A stretch of DNA of 23,266 nucleotides, from positions 1 to 23,266 of the IMG/VR virus record IMGVR_UViG_3300021959_000411; one strand, 5' to 3'. A program made the position numbers and the translations under genes. This DNA is from a virus. Shown here piece after piece: positions 14,559 through 21,164 of this stretch (position 1 is its first letter; every line of letters begins with the position of its first letter). The notes below the pieces were generated by a model. That model was not told where the DNA came from and ran no database searches. It worked only from the letters and a program-made list of their open reading frames with translations.

Positions 14559-14904
14559 AGGACTTGGAGATACAGTCGAAAAGGTACTAGAAAAAACAGG
14601 AATATCTAAAATAGCTAAGTGGGTTCTTGGTGAAGATTGTGGGTGTGAAAAAAGAAAAAAGATATTAAATGATTTATACCCATATTATACCCCCGAGTGT
14701 CTAACAGAAGATGAATATAAATACCTAGACAAATATTATACAGAATCTAAAAACACTATTCAGCCTGATGTACAGAAGAGTGTTTTAAAAATATACAATA
14801 GAGTATTTCATCAAAAGGCAACTTTAACAAGTTGTTCTTCTTGTTATAAGAAGACGGTGCATAATAAACTCAAAAATGTTTATAAAGAATATAACAATGA
14901 CTGA
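14500..14904 (+). CDS. Cys-rich conserved phage protein of unknown function
   Basis: This 134-residue protein starts 59 nt inside the sigma-like gene. After a very basic start (MQKKKLERKPKKNTKSTKAK) comes KGLGDTVEKVLEKTGISKIA, then EDCGCEKRKKILNDLYPY, and near the end TSCSSCYKK. The spacing of the CxC and CxxC pairs suggests a zinc site, although the ligands lie about 65 residues apart. I recall similar proteins with KGLGDT-x-EKV and CGC-x-x-RK in many Bacteroidota phages, without a known role. The only ATG is at the start, so the long overlap with the sigma-like gene seems real, although an alternative start near the KGLGDT motif is possible. Confidence 0.65.
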   Translation: MQKKKLERKPKKNTKSTKAKGLGDTVEKVLEKTGISKIAKWVLGEDCGCEKRKKILNDLYPYYTPECLTEDEYKYLDKYYTESKNTIQPDVQKSVLKIYNRVFHQKATLTSCSSCYKKTVHNKLKNVYKEYNND

Positions 14905-15304
14905 AGACAAAGGGTTAATTAGGAATCGAAAGCGTGTAAAACAAGTTATTGATTTTACTGGTATTCAAAACGGTAAGTTGCATCCCTCTGATATTGATGC
15001 CGTATTAGAGTTTGATAATGAAGTTTTAATACTTATAGAGGTTAAATATAAGTTTAATAAGATACCAATGGGACAAAGGTTATTATTAGAAAGGATATGT
15101 GATTCTTGGCATACTGATAAAAGTGTTGTCTTAAAAGTTGAACACGACTTTGACAATGATGATGAAAACATACCATTAGAAAAATGTAGAGTTTCTGGTA
15201 TATATTACGACAAGGTATGGAAGTATTATAAAGAAACTAAAGACTTCAAGAAGTTTATAAATAAAATGGGTGAAAAATGGGATTGCAAAAAATGTAGATT
15301 CTAA
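14897..15304 (+). CDS. PD-(D/E)XK nuclease-like protein
   Basis: This 135-residue protein has a compact nuclease core: KQVIDFTGIQNGKLHPSDID (D32 or D34) followed by EFDNEVLILIEVKY, in which E48 and K50 form the ExK pair of the PD-(D/E)XK fold. MGQRLLLERICDSW follows as a conserved helix, and the C terminus ends with CKKC. The frame is open upstream to 14876, but the ATG at 14897 gives MTEDKGLIRNRKRVKQVIDF, a start I associate with this family, and an 8-nt overlap with the previous gene. The DNA substrate is unknown. It is the second of three nuclease-like genes in the window. Confidence 0.7.
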   Translation: MTEDKGLIRNRKRVKQVIDFTGIQNGKLHPSDIDAVLEFDNEVLILIEVKYKFNKIPMGQRLLLERICDSWHTDKSVVLKVEHDFDNDDENIPLEKCRVSGIYYDKVWKYYKETKDFKKFINKMGEKWDCKKCRF

Positions 15305-15336
15305 AGTACACAATAAACTATAATTGTTATTTATAT

Positions 15337-15483
15337 ATGCCATTATTAAGACCAAAAAAATACGAAGAGAAAGCAAGTTTTTTAGCAAGGTTTATGAACA
15401 ATGCTAAAATGATATTAGAGTACCCAGACACTAAGCAACGCTATGCAGTTGGATTAGATGTTTGGAAAAAGAATTTCATGTAA
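15337..15483 (+). CDS. 48-residue conserved small phage protein
   Basis: This ORF encodes MPLLRPKKYEEKASFLARFM and continues with NNAKMILEYPDTKQRYAVG and LDVWKKNFM. The pattern MPLxxPK, an F-x-x-R-x-M helix, and E-x-P-D/N-x-x-Q-R-x-A-V is one I know from the start of many phage head-region proteins and from short stand-alone proteins. No enzyme motif is visible. It lies 32 nt after the nuclease gene and just before a predicted promoter at 15486. Its role is unknown. Confidence 0.65.
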   Translation: MPLLRPKKYEEKASFLARFMNNAKMILEYPDTKQRYAVGLDVWKKNFM

Positions 15484-15485
15484 TA

Positions 15486-15516
15486 CTTGTTTATATCAGT
15501 TCTTTTATTAACTTTG
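15486..15516 (+). promoter_or_regulatory. Promoter upstream of the exonuclease/terminase operon
   Basis: CTTG at 15486-15489 and TAACTTTG at 15509-15516 are 19 nt apart and match the Bacteroidota -33/-7 pattern. Predicted transcription would start about 15520, leaving a leader of about 15 nt before the lipoprotein ATG at 15535. It likely drives the lipoprotein, exonuclease and following genes through the terminase. Confidence 0.6.
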
Positions 15517-15534
15517 TGTTGAAAACAAAGAAAT

Positions 15535-15777
15535 ATGAGAACAATATTTTACACATTAACTTTATGTATGCTTTTAAGTTGTAGTGATAACTGCGACCTT
15601 AGTCATTACCCATCAGCACCTTACAACGAGCCTTATCACGTTGACTACGGAGACAACACTGTTAGATACGTTTATTTATGTAGAGATGGTTACAACAATG
15701 AGGTTTATACTTATTATGTATCAGGTGGGTGTTGGGAATACAGTTTGTCATATCAGTATAACTCAAATTGTAATTAA
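15535..15777 (+). CDS. Small phage lipoprotein
   Basis: This 80-residue protein has a hydrophobic leader and a lipobox, MLLSCS, with C16 as the lipid attachment site. The mature part is rich in Tyr, Asn and Asp with four further cysteines (C20, C49, C66, C79 by count), possibly forming disulfides in the periplasm or outer membrane. Its position directly behind a promoter, ahead of DNA metabolism genes, suggests early expression. Lipoproteins of this kind in phages often block receptors or superinfection; that is an inference. The start is the first ATG after the predicted promoter. Confidence 0.65.
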   Translation: MRTIFYTLTLCMLLSCSDNCDLSHYPSAPYNEPYHVDYGDNTVRYVYLCRDGYNNEVYTYYVSGGCWEYSLSYQYNSNCN

Positions 15778-15778
15778 T

Positions 15779-16594
15779 ATGAAAGAACCAATTATCACAC
15801 TAGACAATGAGATGCATGACAGACATGAGCTCACACAAAAAGCAATAGAAGACAGTTTCTATTATGGCTACTTAGCTAAAGCTTGTTTATCAAGTAGTGC
15901 AATAAGTCAACTACTTAAATCACCATTAGAATACTTAAATCAAATAAACCTACCTACTGAATCTGATGCACTTGCACAAGGTTATTTATTTCACGCCAGT
16001 ATATTAGAAGAGCATAAGTTTAATGAGTGTTTATTTTTAGATGTAAAAACAAAAGCAAATAAAGAATATAAACTAGCTAAACAAGAAAGGTGGGATGTGT
16101 TTACTGTTAAAGATAGAGATGTAGCTTTAAGAATGAGAGATAGATTTTATAATTGTGATGAGGCAAAAGAACTTATAGAGAATAGTAATTTTGAAGTGCC
16201 TATGGTAAACAATTTAATGGATTATCCATTTAGAGGCAAAGCAGATATTTTAGGGGAACACTTAATAGATTTAAAAAGCACTGCACAATTAAACAAGTCA
16301 TTCTATAATAAAAATGGAGAACTTATAGAATATAATAGTTTCAAGAGTAGTGCTAATAAATTTAATTACGATAGTCAATGTTTTATATATTGTAATTTAT
16401 TTGGCAAAAGTTATAAAGATTTTAAGTATATTGTAATCGACAAATCTCCTACAAATGAAATAGGCATATTTGATGTAAGCGAAGAGTTTTATTATAGTGG
16501 AGAACAAAAGGTTGAATATGCAATAAAAGTATATGAAAACTATATTAAAAATGAATACGACCTTGAAAATTATATTGTAAAAGCAACTTTATAA
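15779..16594 (+). CDS. RecE/Cas4-like exonuclease
   Basis: This 271-residue protein resembles PDDEXK_1-type exonucleases such as RecE and lambda-exonuclease-like phage enzymes, which resect double-stranded ends to feed an annealase. Visible motifs are SSSAISQLLKSPLEYLNQI near residue 38, QGYLFHASILEE (H72, E77), FRGKADILG (D156) and HLIDLKST (D164, K166), followed by a Tyr/Gln helix, NYDSQCFIYC, near residue 195. It is the probable partner of the ERF protein encoded 5 kb upstream. The open frame extends to 15584 through the lipoprotein gene, but the ATG at 15779, one base after the lipoprotein stop, is the sensible start. The next gene begins directly after its stop. Confidence 0.85.
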   Translation: MKEPIITLDNEMHDRHELTQKAIEDSFYYGYLAKACLSSSAISQLLKSPLEYLNQINLPTESDALAQGYLFHASILEEHKFNECLFLDVKTKANKEYKLAKQERWDVFTVKDRDVALRMRDRFYNCDEAKELIENSNFEVPMVNNLMDYPFRGKADILGEHLIDLKSTAQLNKSFYNKNGELIEYNSFKSSANKFNYDSQCFIYCNLFGKSYKDFKYIVIDKSPTNEIGIFDVSEEFYYSGEQKVEYAIKVYENYIKNEYDLENYIVKATL

Positions 16595-16786
16595 ATGGAA
16601 GACCAATACTTAGATTATTTAGATTGTTATGAAGACACTCTACTTTGTCTAAAGAAAAGAGTAATAACAGAAAAAGAAATACCATTATTAATCGAACAGT
16701 ATGAAAATGAAGAGCACTATGAATGTTGTGGTGCAATATTACACGCTTTAGAGGATTACAAGATTCAACAAAATTATTTACCATAA
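16595..16786 (+). CDS. 63-residue acidic protein, unknown
   Basis: This protein is rich in Glu, Asp, Tyr and Leu, with four cysteines, including CC in HYECCGAIL. It is probably helical. Its ATG follows the exonuclease stop with no gap, and its stop shares one base with the next ATG (TAATG). No homology is recognised. It could be a small modifier or inhibitor of the adjacent enzyme or of a host protein. Confidence 0.6.
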   Translation: MEDQYLDYLDCYEDTLLCLKKRVITEKEIPLLIEQYENEEHYECCGAILHALEDYKIQQNYLP

Positions 16787-17235
16787 TGATAACACAAAAA
16801 GAAATAGCAGACGAACTTAATAGAATATCTGGATTAGATGTATTTAGAGTAACAAGAAGAAGAGAATATGTTGAGGTCAGGTCTTTATTGAATCACATAC
16901 TTTACAACTATAAGAAAATGCCATTGAGTAAAATAACTAAATTCTATAACAATAACGGTTGGGATATAAATCATGCAACCCTTATACACTCTCTTAGAAC
17001 ATTTGATTTACACAAAAGGTATAATTCTAGTTTATTAATTTGGTTAGAACATATAGTTGACAATATAAATAAAATGGATAATTTTATTAAAAGAGAATAC
17101 ATTAGAGCTAAAATAAATAGCTTAGACAATAAAGACATTGATGAATTAACAATGGTCATTAGTAATATGCCAGAGAGAGAAATAGAATTAAAAAACAAGA
17201 AATACATTACAAGAAAATATGAAAAACAATTATAG
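16786..17235 (+). CDS. DnaA domain IV-like DNA-binding protein
   Basis: This 149-residue protein contains a segment like the C-terminal DNA-binding domain of DnaA: YVEVRSLLNHILYNYKKMPL, SKITKFYNNNGWDINHATLI and HSLRTFD. The spacing of the R-x-x-x-x-x-L helix, the SL-x-x-I-like helix and the final H-A/T-T-x-x-H-S signature fits DnaA domain IV (usual form DHTTVxHA). The ATPase domain is missing. The C-terminal half is Lys-rich and helical. The start at 16786 is chosen over the longer frame from 16723 because of the TAATG junction with the previous gene. Such free domains could bind origins or antagonise host DnaA. The similarity is moderate. Confidence 0.6.
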   Translation: MITQKEIADELNRISGLDVFRVTRRREYVEVRSLLNHILYNYKKMPLSKITKFYNNNGWDINHATLIHSLRTFDLHKRYNSSLLIWLEHIVDNINKMDNFIKREYIRAKINSLDNKDIDELTMVISNMPEREIELKNKKYITRKYEKQL

Positions 17236-17557
17236 AAAGCAATTACAAAAAGAAGCACCAAATCTTTATAAGAGTTATGAAAAGATTGTTGAAGAGCAGT
17301 TTGAATTATTTGCAAAGAAGCAATTAGATTATGGCATTGGTAATATAAGCACTGGTGCAAACCTAGAAACTAAAGAAGGTAAAGATTTTGCTTTACATGG
17401 TTTATGGTTTAGAATGAATGACAAAATAAGTAGATGGAAAAATCTAATTATTAAAAATCGTAAAGGCAATAATGAAACTTTAATAGATACATATCAGGAC
17501 TTAGGCAATTACTCTATTATATGCCAATTAATAAATAGAGGTTTATGGAAGGAATAG
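17219..17557 (+). CDS. DUF1599 / nucleotide-modification-associated domain protein
   Basis: This 112-residue protein matches the DUF1599 (Nmad1) family: YEKIVEEQFELFAKKQLDYG followed by IGNIS, WFRMNDKISRWKNLI, and ETLIDTYQDLGNYSIICQLI. It is all-helical with a pattern of Glu, Asp and Lys reminiscent of MazG-type nucleotide pyrophosphohydrolases. The family is often linked to phage base modification or nucleotide pool cleaning. No base-modifying enzyme is visible in the window, so its job here is unclear. The gene overlaps its upstream neighbour by 17 nt and its downstream neighbour by 13 nt. Confidence 0.75.
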   Translation: MKNNYRKQLQKEAPNLYKSYEKIVEEQFELFAKKQLDYGIGNISTGANLETKEGKDFALHGLWFRMNDKISRWKNLIIKNRKGNNETLIDTYQDLGNYSIICQLINRGLWKE

Positions 17558-17916
17558 AAGACGATAATAAAAAGAAAAAAGACGGAAGAGCAAACAACGG
17601 TGCTTTAAAGGGAGTGTCAAGAGGACAAGGACGACCACCAAAGGCAAGAGAAAAAAAGCTAGGTAACTATGCTTTAGGTGCCATGAAAAAAGTATTTGGT
17701 AGTGAAGAGAAAGCTTGGCTTGAATTAGCTAAACAATCTAAAGATAGCTTTCCACACATGAGATTACTTTGGGAATACAAGTATGGTAAACCAAAAGAAT
17801 TAAAAGAACTAAATGTTAAAACAGAAGTTAACATACCAATCATTAACTTTGCTGATAAAGAAAAAACTATTGATATAGAATCAGAAGATGTAAAAGATGA
17901 AGAAGCTAAATCTTAA
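17545..17916 (+). CDS. terS: Putative terminase small subunit
   Basis: This 123-residue protein lies directly before the large terminase gene (20-nt overlap). A Gly/Arg-rich start (GQGRPPKAREKKLGN) leads to a helix with MKKVFGSEEKAWLELAKQSK and then LLWEYKYGKPKELKEL, a pattern seen in small terminase-like proteins of Bacteroidota phages, where GRPPK and YGKPKE recur. The C terminus is acidic (about residues 90-123), as in TerS proteins that contact TerL. It would recognise phage DNA to start packaging. The assignment rests on position and these patterns. Confidence 0.75.
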   Translation: MEGIEDDNKKKKDGRANNGALKGVSRGQGRPPKAREKKLGNYALGAMKKVFGSEEKAWLELAKQSKDSFPHMRLLWEYKYGKPKELKELNVKTEVNIPIINFADKEKTIDIESEDVKDEEAKS

Positions 17917-19114
17917 TCCTAAATACCAAGCTCTATTCAATTCTAAAAGTCGTTACTATGTAATAACTGGGGGTAGAGGAAGTGGTAAGTCATTTGCCAC
18001 TAATACATTCTTGGTGTTACTTACATACGAAAAAGGACATAGAATATTGTTCACTCGTTATACAATGACTTCAGCAGGTATGTCTATTATTCCTGAGTTT
18101 ATAGAGAAGCTTGAATTGATGGGGATACTTGACCAGTTCACTGTAACTAAAACAGAAATCATTAATAATTTAACAGGCAGTTCAATATACTTTAGTGGTA
18201 TTAGAACTTCAAGTGGAGACCAAACTGCAAAGCTTAAATCTATACAGGGTGTTAGTTCGTTTGTGTTAGATGAAGCAGAGGAATTAACAGATGAAGAGAG
18301 TTTTGATAAGATAGATTTTAGTATTAGAGCAAAGAACGTAAAGAACAGATGTATATTAATTCTAAACCCTACAACAAAAGAGAATTGGATATATCAAAGA
18401 TTCTTTCAAAACAGAGGAGTTCCTGATGGATTTAATGGCACAAAAGAAAATATTACTTATATACATACTACATATTTAGATAACCTAGACCACTTGTCAG
18501 AATCCTTTGTGAATCAAATAGAGGATATGAAAGCAAGAAGACCTCTTAAATATAAGCATCAAATAATGGGTGGTTGGTTACAAAGAGCAGAAGGAGTTAT
18601 ATTTACTCATTGGAATATAGGTAAATTTAATACGGAAATAGATTCAATATTCGGTTTGGATTTTGGTTTCTCTGTTGACCCCTCAGCTTTAATAGAAGGT
18701 GCTATTGACAAAACTAGAAAAATTATTTGGTTTAAAGAACATCTTTATAAAAAAGGTTTAACTACTTCACAAATATATGATGCTTGTATTCGTAAGGCAG
18801 GTAAGAATTTAATTGTTGCCGATAATAGTGAGCCTCGTTTAATCAGTGAATTAAAAACAAAAGGATTAACAGGTATAGTTCCTACAATAAAAAAGAAAGG
18901 TAGTATTTTATCAGGTATTGCATTAATGCAAGATTATCAAATAGTAATTGATAGCAGTTCTATAAATTTAATTAGAGAGTTTAATAATTATTCTTGGAAG
19001 TTATCAGGCTCTATTCCAAATGATAATTTCAATCACGGAATAGATTCTTGTCGTTATCTGGTTCAGTACTTATTAACTAGGTCTGTACCTCATGGCAATT
19101 ACTTTATTAGGTAA
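17897..19114 (+). CDS. terL: Terminase large subunit (Terminase_3 type)
   Basis: This 405-residue protein is the packaging motor and headful or end-cutting nuclease. Walker A is GGRGSGKS (residues 25-32), Walker B is FVLDEAEEL (D125, E126), and the coupling motif is LNPTTKENW. The C-terminal RNase H-like nuclease begins at GLDFGFSVDP (D255), with VADNSEP and a final NHGIDSCRYLV carrying the other acidic residues. Length and motifs fit PBSX-like Terminase_3 proteins. It is encoded far downstream of the portal in this window, behind the recombination genes rather than ahead of portal. A 17-nt gap-free palindrome and a promoter for the next gene follow the stop codon. Confidence 0.96.
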   Translation: MKKLNLNPKYQALFNSKSRYYVITGGRGSGKSFATNTFLVLLTYEKGHRILFTRYTMTSAGMSIIPEFIEKLELMGILDQFTVTKTEIINNLTGSSIYFSGIRTSSGDQTAKLKSIQGVSSFVLDEAEELTDEESFDKIDFSIRAKNVKNRCILILNPTTKENWIYQRFFQNRGVPDGFNGTKENITYIHTTYLDNLDHLSESFVNQIEDMKARRPLKYKHQIMGGWLQRAEGVIFTHWNIGKFNTEIDSIFGLDFGFSVDPSALIEGAIDKTRKIIWFKEHLYKKGLTTSQIYDACIRKAGKNLIVADNSEPRLISELKTKGLTGIVPTIKKKGSILSGIALMQDYQIVIDSSSINLIREFNNYSWKLSGSIPNDNFNHGIDSCRYLVQYLLTRSVPHGNYFIR

Positions 19115-19115
19115 A

Positions 19116-19133
19116 TTGTTATATTTATAACAA
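19116..19133. promoter_or_regulatory. Perfect palindrome after terL
   Basis: TTGTTATA and TATAACAA form perfect 8-nt inverted arms around TT, starting 1 nt after the terL stop. A related half, TTGTTATATTT, recurs near 19145-19155, just before the -33 element of the next promoter. The pair looks like an operator for a dimeric repressor; it lacks the GC content of a terminator. Confidence 0.5.
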
Positions 19134-19165
19134 AAATTATTAAATTTGTTATATTTCTACATTTA

Positions 19166-19197
19166 TTTGTCAGTTGGAGAATTAATTACTATATTGA
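19166..19197 (+). promoter_or_regulatory. Promoter P1 with TCAGTTGGA element
   Basis: TTTG (19166-19169) and TATATTGA (19190-19197) are 20 nt apart. The spacer begins with TCAGTTGGA, shared with two other promoters in this region. RNA would start near 19201, about 40 nt before the ATG at 19241. The -7 element deviates from TAnnTTTG at its last two bases. Confidence 0.65.
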
Positions 19198-19240
19198 ACA
19201 CAGTTCATTGAAATATTGTTTAACCCATAAAATTGAAAAC

Positions 19241-19495
19241 ATGGAAAAATTAAAACTAGAGAAAGTTAACTCTAAAAAACAACTAGAATCACAAGGTTAT
19301 TTTAGAATAGATTTAAACAAAGGGATTTGGGATTTTGATGAGGGAAAGTATGTTATAACGAGTACCATACAAAACAAAAGTTCAGTTCTTTATTTTGGTG
19401 GAGATATTTTATCACAAACACCTGTTGAATCAATAGAAGAAGCTTTGTATCTGTACAACACTTATCATTACATTTGTCCAGAACACTACTTATAA
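19241..19495 (+). CDS. 84-residue protein of unknown function, single-gene unit
   Basis: This protein has VNSKKQLESQGYFRIDLNKG, WDFDEGKYVITST and SIEEALYLYNTYHYI. It looks like a small alpha/beta protein without membrane segments. The frame is open from a TTG at 19208, but the ATG at 19241 is preferred as it fits the promoter position. It forms an independent unit: its own promoter lies upstream (19166-19197) and a perfect terminator 7 nt after its stop. Stand-alone control of such a small gene is typical of early host-takeover or regulatory proteins; no function can be read from the sequence. Confidence 0.65.
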   Translation: MEKLKLEKVNSKKQLESQGYFRIDLNKGIWDFDEGKYVITSTIQNKSSVLYFGGDILSQTPVESIEEALYLYNTYHYICPEHYL

Positions 19496-19501
19496 GAAGT
19501 C

Positions 19502-19525
19502 AGGGAGGGTAAAACCTCCCTTTTT
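19502..19525 (+). terminator. Intrinsic terminator
   Basis: AGGGAGG (19502-19508) and CCTCCCT (19515-19521) form a perfect 7-bp stem around a 6-nt loop (GTAAAA), with the T run continuing through 19525. It ends the single-gene unit driven by P1, and is followed 10 nt later by promoter P2. Confidence 0.9.
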
Positions 19526-19535
19526 AAAAAAAAGA

Positions 19536-19567
19536 TTTGGTCAGTTGGAAATTATTAACTAAGTTTG
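19536..19567 (+). promoter_or_regulatory. Promoter P2 with TCAGTTGGA element
   Basis: TTTG (19536-19539) and TAAGTTTG (19560-19567) are 20 nt apart and match the Bacteroidota consensus fully. The spacer holds TCAGTTGGA one base further from the -33 element than in P1. RNA would start near 19571, about 19 nt before the ATG at 19590. It likely drives the chain of small genes to about 21.74 kb. Confidence 0.75.
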
Positions 19568-19589
19568 TGTATAACTAATAAAGAAAACA

Positions 19590-19793
19590 ATGAAAGCACT
19601 ATTTAACAAAACAATTAAAACTGCAATAGTATTAACCTATTGTATAATGACATCATCCTTATTATATCTTGTCTTTACTTTTAATGACAATTTATTTAAC
19701 AACGGAACACTAGGAATACAAACCTTGTTTCTTTGCCTATCCTTAACTATTGTAGTTGGTTTGGTTTTAGACACATATAAAAACAATAAGTAA
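19590..19793 (+). CDS. 67-residue membrane protein with two spans
   Basis: Two hydrophobic stretches, at about residues 12-30 (TAIVLTYCIMTSSLLYLVF) and 42-60 (IQTLFLCLSLTIVVGLVLD), are joined by a polar loop with NDNLFNNG. The ends are basic, which puts both termini in the cytoplasm. It is the first gene after promoter P2, so it should be among the most expressed of this cluster. Function is unknown; early phage membrane proteins often interfere with host envelope functions or other phages. Confidence 0.65.
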   Translation: MKALFNKTIKTAIVLTYCIMTSSLLYLVFTFNDNLFNNGTLGIQTLFLCLSLTIVVGLVLDTYKNNK

Positions 19794-19993
19794 TGATAGT
19801 AAAATTAGCAGTTCATTATGAACAACAAAGAACAAACAAAAAAGACAATAACAATGGTTTGTTGTATGGTATATATCATTATGATATACCTAAAAAAGAT
19901 TTAGATACAGATAATATGTTTAACAATGACATTGTTCATGTTGAATGGTATAAAACAAAATTAGAAAGAAATAAACAACTTAAAAATAAATAA
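19793..19993 (+). CDS. 66-residue protein of unknown function
   Basis: The ATG shares one base with the previous stop (TAATG). The protein has MIVKLAVHYEQQRTNKKD, an Asn/Gly turn, LLYGIYHYDIPKKDLDTD and a basic tail KLERNKQLKNK. It looks like a small soluble alpha/beta protein rich in Tyr, Lys and Asn. No family is recognised. Confidence 0.6.
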   Translation: MIVKLAVHYEQQRTNKKDNNNGLLYGIYHYDIPKKDLDTDNMFNNDIVHVEWYKTKLERNKQLKNK

Positions 19994-19995
19994 TT

Positions 19996-20154
19996 ATGAA
20001 CAAAGTAAACGCATTCGAGAACGAAATATTTGACCATTACAGAAAAAGAGTAAATCAAATAGGAAAGTCAATTAACCTATTAAAAAGTCATGGCTACACA
20101 GTTGTAGATTTAGAAGGCAAGATAATAGAAAACGAAATAGAATTAACTGAATAA
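19996..20154 (+). CDS. 52-residue helical protein
   Basis: The ORF runs from ATG at 19996, two bases after the previous stop, and ends in TAATG with the next gene. It encodes MNKVNAFENEIFDHYRKRVN, QIGKSINLLKSHGYTVVDLE and GKIIENEIELTE. The pattern is a long helix followed by a beta hairpin (GYTVVDLEGKII). The tight junctions on both sides support a real gene. Function is unknown. Confidence 0.65.
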   Translation: MNKVNAFENEIFDHYRKRVNQIGKSINLLKSHGYTVVDLEGKIIENEIELTE

Positions 20155-20351
20155 TGTCAGACATCAGAACTCAAGAACTATTAATTCTAAACATAAAAGA
20201 ATTAGAACAAGAGGTGGTAAGCTTACAATATGATATTAATTGGCAAAATCATTACATGGACTTCTTAGAGGGCAAGAATGACGAACTACATCATAAAGCT
20301 ACTGTACATGCTAACTACATTATGAACTCAACTAAAACCTATGAGATATGA
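20154..20351 (+). CDS. 65-residue coiled-coil protein
   Basis: The sequence LLILNIKELEQEVVSLQYDI followed by NWQNHYMDFLEGKNDELHHK has heptad spacing and probably forms a dimeric coiled coil. It is joined to its neighbours by TAATG upstream and ATGA downstream. No other feature is visible. Confidence 0.62.
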   Translation: MSDIRTQELLILNIKELEQEVVSLQYDINWQNHYMDFLEGKNDELHHKATVHANYIMNSTKTYEI

Positions 20352-20644
20352 AAACAATAATAAAGAAAATCAAAGATTATAACCAAAAAATGATGAGTCA
20401 AGTAAAAAAGACAAGGCATGAACTACAAGATGATGTTAAAATTGAAGTTAGTTCTAATTACAGGATAGAGGGCGACAAGGAAGCAAAGAAAGATGTGTTA
20501 GCAAGTTTAGAAATATATTCTTACACCATCACACCAGAAGAACTAGAGGTGCTTGTAGAAGCTCTTAAATGCGTTTATTCAAATCATCCTGATGGAGAGA
20601 TTAAAATGTCTGTTACACATAATCACGAATACTTAAATTGTTAA
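20348..20644 (+). CDS. 98-residue protein of unknown function
   Basis: A Lys-rich N-terminal helix (MKTIIKKIKDYNQKMMSQVK) is followed by DDVKIEVSSNYRI, a second helical region, SYTITPEELEVLVEALKCVY, and a His/Asn-rich end, VTHNHEYLNC. It is likely soluble. The start overlaps the previous stop by 4 nt. I do not recognise a family. Confidence 0.6.
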   Translation: MKTIIKKIKDYNQKMMSQVKKTRHELQDDVKIEVSSNYRIEGDKEAKKDVLASLEIYSYTITPEELEVLVEALKCVYSNHPDGEIKMSVTHNHEYLNC

Positions 20645-20646
20645 TT

Positions 20647-20784
20647 ATGAGAAAGTGTAATAAATGTGCAACAATAATAGAACAGAAAGCAAAGCAACTA
20701 TTCTGTTATAATTGCAAAGGGTATAAACTGCGTTACGAAACTTATGAGTTTTATTCAATAGCAAATCAATTTAATAATAAATAA
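20647..20784 (+). CDS. 45-residue zinc-ribbon protein
   Basis: The ORF encodes MRKCNKCATIIEQKAKQLFC and then YNCKGYKLRYETYEFYS. C4, C7, C20 and C23 form two CxxC knuckles 12 residues apart, the classic treble or ribbon zinc site. The start lies 2 nt after the previous stop (TAATTATGA) and the end is followed by the same TAATTATGA spacing. Such tiny zinc ribbons in phages often bind nucleic acid or a host protein such as RNA polymerase; which one cannot be told here. Confidence 0.7.
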   Translation: MRKCNKCATIIEQKAKQLFCYNCKGYKLRYETYEFYSIANQFNNK

Positions 20785-20786
20785 TT

Positions 20787-20954
20787 ATGACACAAAATAA
20801 AATAATAAAAGATAATGCAATTAGTATTTTAGATTCAGCATATTCTGGAATACTAAGAATGGTCAGAAGCGATGATGACTATGAAACTATTAACCTAATC
20901 CAACCAATCCTTGACAAGATTGATGAGATACAAAACGAAATAGAAGAATTATGA
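20787..20954 (+). CDS. 55-residue acidic helical protein
   Basis: The ORF encodes MTQNKIIKDNAISILDSAYS, GILRMVRSDDDYETINLIQP and ILDKIDEIQNEIEEL. It is likely two helices joined by the acidic turn SDDDYE. It overlaps the next gene as ATGA. Function is unknown. Confidence 0.62.
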   Translation: MTQNKIIKDNAISILDSAYSGILRMVRSDDDYETINLIQPILDKIDEIQNEIEEL

Positions 20955-21160
20955 AAGTAAACAGAGTATATAAAGTAGTGCGACCTATGAGAAGGTTTGG
21001 TAATTTAATAAAGGACATTATAAATCCAAGAGAATCAAAATATGCTTGGTGTAGATACCCTTTGTATGCCAAAACTAAAAAACAAAAGGAATTGTATATG
21101 GCTACAATAATAGAACACTTAGACAATAGAATAGAAATTAACCCAGAAATAGAAATTTAA
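20951..21160 (+). CDS. 69-residue basic protein
   Basis: The N-terminal half is strongly basic (MKVNRVYKVVRPMRRFGNLI), followed by YAWCRYPLYAKTKKQKEL and an acidic end, EINPEIEI. It could bind nucleic acid. It overlaps the previous gene by 4 nt and lies 4 nt before the next ATG. No family is recognised. Confidence 0.6.
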   Translation: MKVNRVYKVVRPMRRFGNLIKDIINPRESKYAWCRYPLYAKTKKQKELYMATIIEHLDNRIEINPEIEI

Positions 21161-21164
21161 TAAT

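Noticed and set aside
15584-15778. N-terminal extension of the exonuclease
   Set aside because: It overlaps the lipoprotein gene in another frame with a low-quality Thr/Ile-rich sequence; the exonuclease motifs start after 15779.
16971-17360. 129-codon open frame on the minus strand
   Set aside because: Low-complexity Leu/Ser-rich shadow of Lys/Asn-rich genes on the + strand, crossing a gene junction.
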